The notes beneath the pieces are model-generated. The model saw only the letters and a program-made list of their open reading frames with translations. It did no database searches and was not told the DNA's origin. Made by a program: the position numbers and the translations under genes. Positions 38,739 to 46,829 of a stretch of 64,000 nt of DNA are shown piece by piece. Origin of the DNA: Lojkania enalia (taxonomy: Eukaryota > Ascomycota > Dothideomycetes > Pleosporales). Positions within the stretch are counted from its first letter, which is position 1; each line of letters begins with the position of its first letter. The DNA is taken from positions 25,238-89,237 of the forward strand of contig ML986656.1 of NCBI GenBank assembly GCA_010094045.1, given 5' to 3'.

Positions 38739-40760
38739 GATTATAACTCTATATAAGCCTTAGAGCCTTATTATAATAATAGGAAGTCTTATTAGCTTTA
38801 TACCTGCTATTATATATAAAAAGTGCTACCCTAGTTAATACCTCTAATTAAAGCGACCGCACGTCCTATAATTATTATAGTATAATTTACTTATATTATT
38901 TAGTAAGCTAAACTTATAACTATTAGGCTTATAGCTGTACGGATAATTCTAGAGTAGTTAGTAAATAATACTAATAACCGCTAGATATAATTTAAAGTAG
39001 TATCTACTTTAATTAAACTTTATCTCACTACTCTATATAATCTATATAACTCCTAGTATAAAATCGCCTTTAAAAAGTAAGTTTAATAAATACTATTCTA
39101 ATATATTTATACTACTAGTACCCTCTATAATACTATTAGAGTCTTTACTAGCTCTAGAACTTTGCTTATCTATACTACTTTCTTCTTTAGTACTAATAGG
39201 CCCGCCTCTACCTCTAATAAACTTTTATCTAGCGCAGGACCCTTATACTTATAAGTTGTTTTAAAATAGTACGTAACGAATATAGTAGTATAGTTATCTA
39301 TTAAGTACGAGGGCTATAATAAAGTCGTAGCGGAGATACCTATATAAGCATTTCTAAGACTATAAGTATAAGTATATCTAGAAAGTTATCTCTTAATAAA
39401 ATATATTTAAGAATATATTTTAACTTTATAGCTGTATTTTCCCTTAATCTTACCTATAGTAGCTTTCTCTTTTATAGTACGCTTTGTTTATACCTTCCTA
39501 AGGTCCTTATAGCTTATTATTTTTATATCTTCAATTGCTTCGTCTTTATTAATAATATTATACTATTCCGCTGGATAAGGTATGCTATAGAATAATCTGT
39601 TCTAAGTAATATCTACTATAAAGGCGATATTATAATTCTTCTCTTATATAGTTTTAAGCGTTATCTTAGAGCTTCTTAGGTGCTGGAAGTCTTAGGCTCC
39701 ATTCTACTAGCGTCTTTTACGGCTGGTTCTTCTTTAGTATATAAAGTAGAACATGATAGTACTATAGATCGAGTGCTAGAGCTAATATTTATATACTAGT
39801 CTATGTAAACAGTTTAGCTATATTCGGTATTAGCTGGTAAGACGACTTCCTAATAAACACCTAAGGAAACTTCCTATCTAAAAGGTAAGCCGCGTATCTT
39901 AAGAAGCGACGTTAGACCTTATATTATCTATTTTCTAAAGATAATCGTTTAAATTAGTTATAGGCGCTGCTTAAATAGGTGCGTTAGATAGGTTAGATAT
40001 AGTTAGATAAGAAAGATTAATACTAGATAAAACTTATAATATATTCCTATTCTTAGGGAGTTTAGAATATAATAGAGGTTTATATCTTATTAGGAGGGCC
40101 TATAGCCTTTTATATTTACCTACAGTCCCGCCTTAATAGATAGTATAAAGTCCCTAATACCGAACGGCTTCCTTCTAATACTATTTTTAGTACCTAACGT
40201 TTATTAGGACGATAGTAATAGGGATTAGTCTATATACCTCCCTAAGCCCCGTCCGCCGGATATAGGATAATGTACGAGTTAGACCTTTCTACTATATAAG
40301 ATATATAGCTTACTATACCGCTATATATACTAAGGTTTCTTAAGATAATTTCTATATACTTATAGGGTAATTAGCCTAGAGACTTCTATTCGGTAATAAT
40401 AAGGGATCTATATTAACAGTACTAGCGGTAGTACTATAGCTTAGGTAAACGATAAAATAGCTAAAGGTATTAGTTAAGTATATATTAGCATGTATAAGTC
40501 TACACCTCTTTTAATATCTAAGAAAGCGTGTATAACTAAGTCCCTATTATTATTATTATACAGCTTAACGCTGAGGTAGACCTTTAGGGTATATAGATTG
40601 GGTAAGAAATATACCACAGATATGCTAAACTTAAGCAGTCCCTTTTCTAAGCCTTTACCTAGGTAAGGGTAAGTTATTACTTTCTTATCTAAGATAGCCC
40701 GGACAGCAACCCCTCCGCTTTATCTATACCGGAGTGAATACTCGATATAAAGATACTCCT
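38739..40760. other. RIPed stretch grading into the gene island
   Basis: This continues the sequence left of 30575 once the inner Gypsy is removed. Plus-strand coding traces lie at about 39600-39900 (for example S-V-L-A-G-K-T-T-S then P-K-E-T-S-Y-L-K-G-K-P-R at about 39820-39900). I do not recognise the protein. CpA and TpG become frequent again towards 40.7 kb, so RIP fades rather than stopping at one base. Confidence 0.4.
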
Positions 40761-41339
40761 CACCTACCTATACTATGCTCCTAACCTGCGATGACTGTGC
40801 CTTAAGCCTTAATTAAGGAGTATTTGTAATCTAACACCCACGTTTTCCTGATAACCGGTCTGGCCTACTATTACGTAGTAGGGTATAGATAAATTATACC
40901 AGGATCGGACTGCGCTATACCTTCTCTATTACTTTAGTATAACCGAACACACGGCATTTTACTAGTCTAGCCTCTATATCCGCACTATAGTCGTATTAGA
41001 TAGACTTAAGTCCCTGAATGATATAGTCTATAGTAGGATATTGTCAAGGATACAGCACTGCCGGTGCTCGGAATAAATTATTTAATGTGGTAGTAGTAAT
41101 ACGGTTGTAATTTTAGCGGTTCAGCTTGTCTGCCTTAAGCATTAGAGTAGCTAGCTAAGGAGGTATTATGGGCGAAAGGAGTTGGCGTAGATTCTAAAGC
41201 TCGACTTCTTAGGGCGCAGCAAAACTAGAGATGGTAATATCTTGCTACCTAGAATGTTAGCGTTTGTCGAGGATATAGTTAAGGAAATAAAGGGCTTCGT
41301 CCTCTAATCGAGTATACTGAATTAGATAATACTAGAACC
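40761..41339. other. Left margin of gene island, lightly RIPed, no gene recognised
   Basis: The base composition is intermediate. No open frame or family was found on either strand. The region lies directly upstream of the 41340 pseudogene and could hold its promoter. Confidence 0.4.
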
Positions 41340-41940
41340 ATGTCAACTCCAACCTCAAATAAATGTATATTCTGCAAGTCTCCTGACCGAGCGAAGATTC
41401 TTCAGTCATCAATATTTCTCACAGACAGCATCGAAAAGGGCAAAGCTATCGATTAGCAGCAGGAGCTTACCTTGGCATTATTAACTAGATACCGTAAACT
41501 TTATCGTTAAGAAGCGCGAGACTCCCTCATAGGCAAGAGAAGTAGGTAAAAGAGCAAGGCCGGCGTAGAGCCGTGGTTCCGCCCTCTCCTAGTAGAGCAA
41601 CTGGCTTAGATCTCCCATGTCTCCATACATCTGGGCTAATGCTTTATAGCGATACGAGACGCCCTTGCTTGCTATAGGTGCTTGATGAGACAGCTGTTAC
41701 GGGATCCCAACACCTGTGTGGCTTAGGCTCAAAGCTTTGATACAGGAAAGGGCGTTATATGAGGCAGTACTTCAGCGGCAAGAGCTGATAGAGGGTTCCT
41801 GCCAGGGGTTAGAGCGGGTATAAGAGGCAGTTGAACGTGAGAACCAGCAGGATCAAACCCCGAAGGCTTTTTCCCAAATCTCTCCGCCCATCGTTCCTAT
41901 AACTCAAGGCTACGAACCACAAGCAGGGAGCGCGCGGTAA
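41340..41940 (+). pseudogene. Coding sequence stopped by RIP; cysteine N-terminus, helical C-terminus
   Basis: The frame opens with ATG at 41340 (M-S-T-P-T-S-N-K-C-I-F-C-K) and runs 128 codons with stops only at 41454 (TAG), 41508 (TAA), 41547 (TAA), 41607 (TAG) and 41637 (TAA). Each is explicable as a CAG/CAA glutamine changed by C-to-T. No TGA occurs. Near 41714-41730 the frame shifts by one and continues K-A-L-I-Q-E-R-A-L-Y-E-A-V-L-Q-R-Q, with one more TAA (41821) where glutamine fits, to a terminal TAA at 41938. This C-terminal part looks like an amphipathic coiled coil. The C-x-x-C near the N-terminus may be half of a zinc site. The family was not recognised. The shift may be an indel or an intron. 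Confidence 0.65.
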
Positions 41941-42101
41941 TAGAGGTAGCATCCTTCAGCGCGTAACGCGTACGCATGGAGTAGCCCCAACCAATAGTCT
42001 TCCCGTAAACCTGACCTAAAGATCTTTCACACATTATAAGTATAATAGCCTTAGTAGCGAACCGAAAATTTATAGTTCGATTGGAATGCGTTAACAGAAA
42101 C

Positions 42102-42500
42102 TTAGTGCTGTACCGTATTACTGCCTCTAAGGAGATACACAGCCTGCATCCCGAGACACGCACCCTTTCTCAGGTTATTTAGGCGGTTATTAGCTTCAGT
42201 ACTGTAGGCATGGAATACTAGGCTCTTCCCAAAGCCTGTTCTGGCAATCAGAATCATGTCGCTCCGGCCAAGTTTAAGTCGCTGCAATATATGGACCTGC
42301 TCCTTCCTAGGCGCTTGAGACGTGCTTGCCCCGGACATATGTGCTAATATCCGCTGCAGACACGCGTATACAACTTCCTCCTAATACCTGCAGTTAGAGT
42401 ATTTACATGCCTCGTTAACAAAGTGAAATCTACTACACCAAGCTTCGGCGTCGCCGACGCAACACCTAAAGCATGCTCTCTCGGTAAATTTTTGAGTGCA
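42102..42500 (-). pseudogene. RecQ-like (telomere-linked type) helicase fragment
   Basis: From 42500 downward the minus-strand frame reads C-T-Q-K-F-T-E-R-A-C-F-R-C (a cysteine cluster). After one TAG (42381-42383, fits CAG) it continues V-V-Y-A-C-L-Q-R-I-L to P-R-K-E-Q-V-H-I-L-Q-R-L, a Q-motif-like stretch. Then comes the Walker A loop A-R-T-G-F-G-K-S (about 42222-42245) followed by L-V-F-H-A-Y. This order (Cys cluster, R-x-x-Q, T-G-F-G-K-S) is that of fungal RecQ-related helicases often annotated as tlh. The similarity ends shortly after the P-loop, and the DEAH box and the rest are missing. Beyond 42102 a second frame to about 41897 has only a weak continuation. A dead fragment that ends tail to tail with the 41340 relic. 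Confidence 0.65.
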
Positions 42501-42544
42501 TAATTGCTGCTACATAAGACTGCGAAGTTGCGGCGCAGTTATAG

Positions 42545-42742
42545 AATTTGGCTCAAGCATGCCCTTCTAGGATCAAATTGAGCAAGGCCAACTACATCGT
42601 CGAAGCAGTCCTAGACTCGATCGAGGATGCAGAATTTGGTTGCAGATACCTGGCCAAATGGGAAGGATATCCTAACCCATGCTGGGAACTCCCTACCACT
42701 ATAAGCGTCACACCGCAGGCGATCGAGTTCCACGAAACTTAA
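42545..42742 (+). pseudogene. Chromodomain fragment
   Basis: This is an open frame of about 65 codons just after a TAG at 42542, with no ATG start. It contains Y-I-V-E-A-V-L-D-S, then R-Y-L-A-K-W-E-G-Y-P-N, then C-W-E-L-P, then Q-A-I-E-F-H, and ends TAA at 42740. This is a full chromodomain pattern (Y-x-V-E ... Y-L-x-K-W-x-G-Y ... W-E ... I-x-x-F-H), with the aromatic residues that bind methyl-lysine present. Its end position suggests the last exon of a chromovirus integrase or of a chromodomain protein. It is almost free of RIP, unlike the other chromodomains here, and overlaps no homologous polyprotein. I take it as a truncated piece. Confidence 0.6.
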
Positions 42743-42834
42743 CCGCACCAAGCCGAAACCACACCAAAACCAAACCAGTGAACTGTTATAAAGGGGCATG
42801 CATTTCCACGTTAATTATCTAGAAGCACTCGTCG

Positions 42835-42837
<3 letters not shown>

Positions 42838-42870
<33 letters not shown>
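42838..42870. repeat. Poly-T run (33 T)
   Basis: An uninterrupted T run on the plus strand (poly-A on the minus strand). Such a tract can be the tail of a retroposed sequence inserted on the minus strand, or simple sequence. Confidence 0.9.
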
Positions 42871-42922
42871 CCACTAGTCGTCCTGTGACCTCGAAAACAG
42901 AAGAACGATTATGAAAAGGTGT

Positions 42923-42945
42923 ATTTTTTTTTTTTTTTTTTTTTT
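42923..42945. repeat. Poly-T run (23 T)
   Basis: A second T run 52 bp after the first. The two tracts frame a short segment (42871-42922) without recognised content. Confidence 0.9.
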
Positions 42946-43199
42946 GAGCAATAGTAAAATTACTGAGAAACTGCACAGAGAAGACCGAGCTTTGTCTGAG
43001 ACTACAACCAACAGTAAACCGGACCTAGTCTCAAATCCAGCTCTTGACCCAAGTCCACAGCCAATCAAATGAGATATGTCATGCTACTACTGGTTAGCAT
43101 AATACTGGACCATACTCATTCAATTCGGTCAACACACCCGACTTTAATGAACTGTGAGACCACTAAGACGCCTCAGTGCGAAGAATCATAGAGTGATGA

Positions 43200-43292
43200 T
43201 CAGCAGTAAGGACCTCCACAGCTTGGGCATTGAGATGTAGGAGAAGGTATTTCGGAGCCGCAAATTGAGCATGTATAGGGTTCAGAAGTCAT
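43200..43292 (-). CDS. Zinc-ribbon microprotein, 30 residues (putative)
   Basis: The frame starts with ATG at 43292 and ends with TGA at 43200-43202. It reads M-T-S-E-P-Y-T-C-S-I-C-G-S-E-I-P, then S-Q-C-P-S-C-G-G-P-Y-C. Two C-x2-C knuckles (C8, C11, C22, C25) are spaced by ten residues and followed by G-G-x-Y-C. This is a zinc-ribbon layout that is unlikely by chance in a 30-residue frame. It lies alone in un-RIPed DNA about 250 bp downstream (in its own direction) of the 43.5 kb minisatellite. No introns or poly-A signal are evident. No function can be assigned. It may be a protein-binding or metal-binding micropeptide, or the last exon of a larger gene. Confidence 0.5.
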   Translation of the reverse strand: MTSEPYTCSICGSEIPSPTSQCPSCGGPYC

Positions 43293-43522
43293 GATGTGTA
43301 TGCATGAAATAGAATAAGTGCACTCCTCCAAGAAACTTATTGAGTAGATGAGATTCGATTTCGATGAAGGGTATGAGGGGTGAAAATCTCAAGAGATAAC
43401 TTAACCCACAACTGACGAAACTGATGGCGACCTGAATGTTCTTAATCTCTTCAGCGCTGATGACACATTGAATTTAAGCTCATATTAGCTACACCGCTCA
43501 AATCTTTGACCTCGCCGCACAA
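43293..43522. other. Non-coding spacer
   Basis: Normal composition with no supported coding frame. On the minus strand it is upstream of the microprotein ORF and could be its promoter/leader. Confidence 0.4.
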
Positions 43523-43695
43523 CCTCGCCGCGCAAGCTAACCATGCATTCTGCACCTTCTATCTCCCTTCTCCTCAACCTCGCCGCACAAGCTAACCATG
43601 CATTCTGCACCTTCTATCTCTCTTCTCCTCAAACCCTCAACCCCGCCGCACGAGCTAACCATGCATACTGTACGTCCTATCTGCTTTCCCCTCAA
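43523..43695. repeat. 55-bp minisatellite, 3 copies
   Basis: The unit is CCTCGCCGCACAAGCTAACC followed by ATGCATTCTGCACC and TTCTATCTCYCTTCTCCTCAA. Copies are at 43523-43577, 43578-43632 and 43641-43695. The first two differ by only two bases, and an 8-bp ACCCTCAA insert separates the third, which is more diverged. A partial CCTCGCCGCACAA precedes at 43510. The period is not a multiple of three, so open frames across it are not one repeating protein. Confidence 0.9.
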
Positions 43696-43842
43696 TTCAC
43701 CGCCTTTGGCCCCTTGCTCGAGTGTAAACTGCATGGATCGACCCACTTTATTCCAAATATGTAACACTTACTATTACCTTGGCTGGCGCCTAATCCACCA
43801 TCGAGTGTTGAAGCTACTCTCATGTCGACGTCCTTGAATTCA

Positions 43843-43942
43843 ATTGGCAGTTCATTTTACTGTAGCTACGAGCCGAGAATGTAATATCTCTACAGCAATA
43901 TCAGAAGTCCTCAATTGAGTCTGCAGCTTGAGCGGTATAAAT
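43843..43942 (+). promoter_or_regulatory. Promoter of the 44070 gene
   Basis: An inverted CCAAT box (ATTGG, 43843-43847) is followed about 90 bp later by a TATA box (TATAAAT, 43936-43942), 128 bp before the start codon. The pyrimidine-rich leader at 43955-44000 fits a fungal transcription start region. Confidence 0.5.
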
Positions 43943-44069
43943 TCAGCATCATTCCGACTTCTCCTCCTATCTTTTCTTTTCTATATCATCACTTCCATAA
44001 TTTTCTCTGCTAGTCATACATCACGATCTCTGTACCCAACCTCTATCTTCGTTCTACAATTTCGTTATC

Positions 44070-44815
44070 ATGGCAGCAGTCATCTCGAATTTTGGGGCTC
44101 TACCTCATTTCACTCCAGCACCTGCCCCTACTACGTGAGTAAATTGCTAACAGTTACGACTTTTCTGATCAAGTGTAGTGTTTAATATAATCCCAGCAAT
44201 TACAACACGCTTCCAAGCCTCCGTCAGGCCTCCGAGGAATTCAAGAAGCTGGATGCTATCAAATCTGTTGTCGGCCCAATCCGAGATCTCTTTCTCAAGC
44301 ACAAAGTAAACAAACAGTTCGGAATTGTCCTCCTACACAAGCATTTCCCAATTCAGCCTACGAAGCGGCTCGTTGATTATCGGAACATCTCATCGCCATG
44401 GGATGTAAGTCACGATACACAGGCTGTTACTACTAAGTACAACGGCTTTATCGTGCCAAGATCATTCCGGTTTCTTGAGGAGAAGCTTGTGCCTTTTGAG
44501 TTTGAATTTTCAGACCTAAATTCGCCTTCCGAAATCGATGGGGCATTCTCAGCTAAACTTTCCTCCCTGCTGAATCAACTAGGATTGGATCATGTTTTGG
44601 GACTTCGGACATTAGATACGCATGATTCAGAGCTGACGGTCGAAGTGACGGAAGGAAATGCAAACATAATGATTAAGCGCGGAATTGTCTCAGACGATGA
44701 ATTGATCCAAGCGGTTTGGATTTTTGGTAAAGATGAGGATGATGCATGCCATTGCAAGGAGTTTTGCCGGGTGCTCGGTGGTGAGCATGTTGAGTCCAAC
44801 CATTCGTGTGGTTAG
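44070..44815 (+). CDS. Uncharacterised fungal protein, 227 aa, two exons
   Basis: Exon 1 is 44070-44134, the intron 44135-44196 (GTGAGT...CAG, with GCTAAC and CTGAT branch candidates) and exon 2 44197-44815. Joining gives 227 residues with an open frame throughout. The N-terminus has an Ala/Pro/Thr-rich stretch (about 10-22). Then come L-L-H-K-H-F (67-72), a R-L-V-D-Y-R-N-I-S-S-P-W block (79-90), an F-x-F-E-F-S-D-L segment after G-F-I-V-P-R-S, and a Cys/His-rich end: C206, C208, C212, H219, H224, C226. I recognise this as the kind of protein found as an uncharacterised family in many filamentous fungi, and the C-terminal cluster may bind a metal. No signal peptide or membrane segment is visible. 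Composition is normal and there is no RIP. It converges with the GNAT gene. GTAAGT at 44405 is read through in frame. Confidence 0.8.
44135..44196 (+). other. Intron of the 44070 gene (62 nt)
   Basis: The donor is GTGAGT and the acceptor CCCAG. Using the earlier TAG at 44176-44178 as acceptor would give an immediate stop, while the CAG at 44194-44196 restores a 206-codon frame (threonine codon split AC/C). Confidence 0.85.
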
Positions 44816-45463
44816 ACAAGCTTAAGCTCCTACGGAAGCTTAGTATTATAGTACCTGCATCGAGGTCATCTTGTAGTCGATCTATACCGGAATGATAATT
44901 CAACATTTCTTCCGATGTTGCGCTATGAGAAGCACCTTCTAGGCCCAGGTCCTAGTCGCCTAACCTCCTATCCAGCCACTTCTAGATAGCTCTTAGCTTA
45001 GCTCTCCGTTCGTTCATTATGACCTTTCAATGCGGTCTGTCTCTACACCCTGTTCCCTCAGAGTCTTTGTTTCCTGTGTTAGCATCGTAGCTACTGCATC
45101 TACCCTTGCACTTAGGCTTATAGGATGTTGCGTATATTGATGTTTGGTGGCTGATGCGAGCACGCAGTGATCATGAGTCTGGAGATTCGAGAAAAGGGTT
45201 GATTCTTCTAAGTGCTAGCTTGGAGGAGAGCTACTGAAGTAGAACAGGGGGATGGACCCGATCAAAAGCATGGATGTTGCCTTGTGTATAAGTGCCTAGT
45301 TCCTGCTCTCACATATCAGGTGGCGACGTGCGAGGCTGACCATTTTTGGACATCGGTTGTAAATTAAGCTCCTTATTGCGCTACTCATCATATCACATCT
45401 GTGGAAGTTATTCGTAGTGTCTGTAAATTCCACTTTCATTCTCCAGATAACTGCTTATGGCTG
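44816..45463. other. Spacer between convergent genes
   Basis: This is 648 bp of mostly normal composition with short AT-richer patches. It holds the 3' ends of both flanking genes. No further gene, repeat or RNA was recognised. Confidence 0.5.
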
Positions 45464-46199
45464 TTAAGATTGACGAGATTGCCGAAGCATACTTGTGATG
45501 ATACCTTTATCGGTTCTCACCTGGCCTACTACCACGAAGCCAAATTTAGAATACAGTCGAACTCCTTCAGGAGACGCGAGCACGTATGCATGTCTTCTGT
45601 GTCTATCTATCTCTTCACACATCCGTTCCATCATCCTTGAGCCGATTCCTTGACGTTGATAGTCTGGGTTCACCGCCATAAACGTAATACCTGTAGGCTG
45701 TGAGCAAACCGAAACCTCTGGTTGAATAAACCTACTAACGACATATATTGTTGAGATTTTGAAGAACTCGGTTACGCTCTGTCCTTAGAGCTTGAGATAC
45801 GGCGACCCAGGCTCCTGCATCAATTGTCTCAGGTATCCAGTTATTTCGTTTGATGTTTGGTTGAGGTTTCTGCTGGATTCCCTGCTGGATCTCTGGTTTA
45901 ACTCTTGTTGTGGTTTTCGGCGTTTCATTCTTTTCAATGACAGTCCAGCCGCAGAATCCGTACGGGGTACCATCAATATTAGTAGCCTTTAAAAAGCTCT
46001 CCCATCGGTCCATAAAGGCATCCTCTAACATATTAGTATACCAACGAATAATCTCCTCCTTTTGTTCCACGGATAGGATGTTATGTGACGGAAACATTAG
46101 CTGATGCAATGGACCATTTCGCATTGCAGGTACTTCAATATGACGTGAAATTTGTTCTCCATCGCCAACATTGACGTCTGAAAGTATGAACTTCATCAT
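45464..46199 (-). CDS. GNAT family N-acetyltransferase, 228 aa, two exons
   Basis: Exon 1 is 46199-45740, the intron 45739-45691 and exon 2 45690-45464, giving 228 residues. GNAT enzymes transfer acetyl from acetyl-CoA to an amine, and the substrate is unknown here. The N-terminus has V-P-A-M-R-N-G-P-L-H-Q-L-M-F-P, followed by W-Y-x-x-M-L-E-D-A-F and G-F-C-G-W-T. After the splice I-T-F-M-A-V-N-P-D-Y leads into motif A, Q165-R-Q-G-I-G170 (Q/R-x-x-G-x-G, acetyl-CoA pyrophosphate loop). Motif B follows as A-Y-V-L-A-S-P-E-G and L-Y-x-K-F-G-F. Length and order match small fungal cytosolic GNATs. The start at 46199 (or the next ATG, 46196) is preferred over the in-frame 46466 because homology begins here and promoter elements lie in between. 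Confidence 0.88.
45691..45739 (-). other. Intron of the GNAT gene (49 nt)
   Basis: On the minus strand the donor is GTTAGT, the acceptor TACAG and the branch candidate GCTCAC. Removing it joins N-N-I-C-R (arginine codon split C/GT) to I-T-F-M-A-V and restores the acetyltransferase frame across a TAG. Confidence 0.88.
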
Positions 46200-46340
46200 A
46201 GAGGTGACAATAATTGAATCGCATGAAGAGATGTGTTGAAATGAAGGGACTGAGCGTGCGGGGTCAAAAGTTAAGGGCTTGTACGGTTTTTCTGCGCCAA
46301 GATTCTGCAGCAGAATTTTTGGCAGCGCGGCTAATTCAAA

Positions 46341-46351
46341 CACGTGATTGG
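46341..46351 (-). promoter_or_regulatory. GNAT promoter: CCAAT box next to CACGTG
   Basis: On the minus strand CCAAT (46347-46351) directly abuts a palindromic E-box CACGTG (46341-46346), about 145 bp upstream of the chosen start. CCAAT is bound by the fungal HAP complex and CACGTG by bHLH factors. The adjacency supports a real promoter here and the shorter protein start. Confidence 0.5.
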
Positions 46352-46555
46352 CTGGAGATGCGAAGTTCCAGTTGTCCGAAGCGGCATGGGGGATTTTTTT
46401 GAGTGAAGGGAAACATTGCTGGGACTGGGGTCCAAAATTGTCGGAAATAGCCGTGTTGTACAGCACCCCGCTTCAACAGTCGGAAGCTGGAGGATGCGGA
46501 AAGCTAAGGATATTGGCCACGCACTGCGCCAAGAACCTCAACAATCCCTCTTAAA

Positions 46556-46829
46556 TGCTGGTTGGTCAAGAATAATTTAGACCTCAACACACTTACGAGG
46601 CATAAAAGGACCTCGAGAGATGGTAGAAGAAAAGAAGAATGAAGAACTCTTTATTCCCACTTGTGTTGCAATGGTGCTCTATGATAATCATCATTCTTTT
46701 ATATATTTTCGTAGCATTCATCTATTCTTAATAGGGTCTGCAGATCTAACAAAAATCTAAGCTTATGCCCCTTATTAAGTAAATGTATATAATCCTTGAA
46801 GCACACTAATATCGCAACTATAGTTAACA
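46556..46829 (-). repeat. Copia-type LTR, hardly RIPed (ends approximate)
   Basis: On the minus strand, a polypurine tract (GCAGGGAGGGA) precedes TGTTAACTATAG at 46829. This is followed by a TATATAAAAG box (about 46700), AATAAA and then TTCTTCATTCTTCTTTTC, with an end near CCAGCA at about 46556. PPT next to TGTTAAC, TATA, then poly-A signal is the layout of a fungal Ty1/copia 3' LTR, with the internal part to the right. AGGGA before the start and again near 46547-46551 could instead be a target duplication of a solo LTR. The far end is uncertain. Confidence 0.5.

Noticed and set aside
1..40760. AT-rich block as mitochondrial or centromeric satellite DNA
   Set aside because: It contains Gypsy, pogo and other nuclear genes whose substitutions are specifically C-to-T/G-to-A with CpA loss, and there is no satellite periodicity.
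41897..42163. 88-codon minus-strand frame as an independent gene
   Set aside because: It overlaps the end of the helicase relic and the tail of the 41340 relic. Only a weak I-I-L-I...L-G resemblance to the helicase continuation was seen.
43543..43837. Overlapping open frames of 70-80 codons across the minisatellite
   Set aside because: The 55-bp period shifts frame every copy, and no start context, intron or domain is seen. They are by-products of the repeat.
43928..44185. 85-codon plus-strand frame
   Set aside because: It overlaps the TATA box, the leader and the first exon/intron of the 44070 gene in another frame.
44405..44460. Possible second intron (GTAAGT...AG) in the 227-aa gene
   Set aside because: Removal of 56 nt breaks the frame, while reading through keeps a continuous open frame into the conserved C-terminal part.
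45785..45976. Open frame on the minus strand inside GNAT exon 1
   Set aside because: It is an out-of-frame shadow of the acetyltransferase coding sequence.
46200..46466. Upstream in-frame ATG extending the GNAT protein by 89 residues
   Set aside because: The extra residues show no family similarity, and the stretch holds a CCAAT box next to CACGTG. Homology starts at 46199/46196.
46348..46554. Plus-strand frame opposite the GNAT promoter
   Set aside because: No domain or splice sites. It lies over the promoter and leader of a well-supported gene.
46749..46751. TGTTAGATC (minus strand) as the LTR start
   Set aside because: No polypurine tract precedes it, whereas TGTTAAC at 46829 is directly preceded by one.
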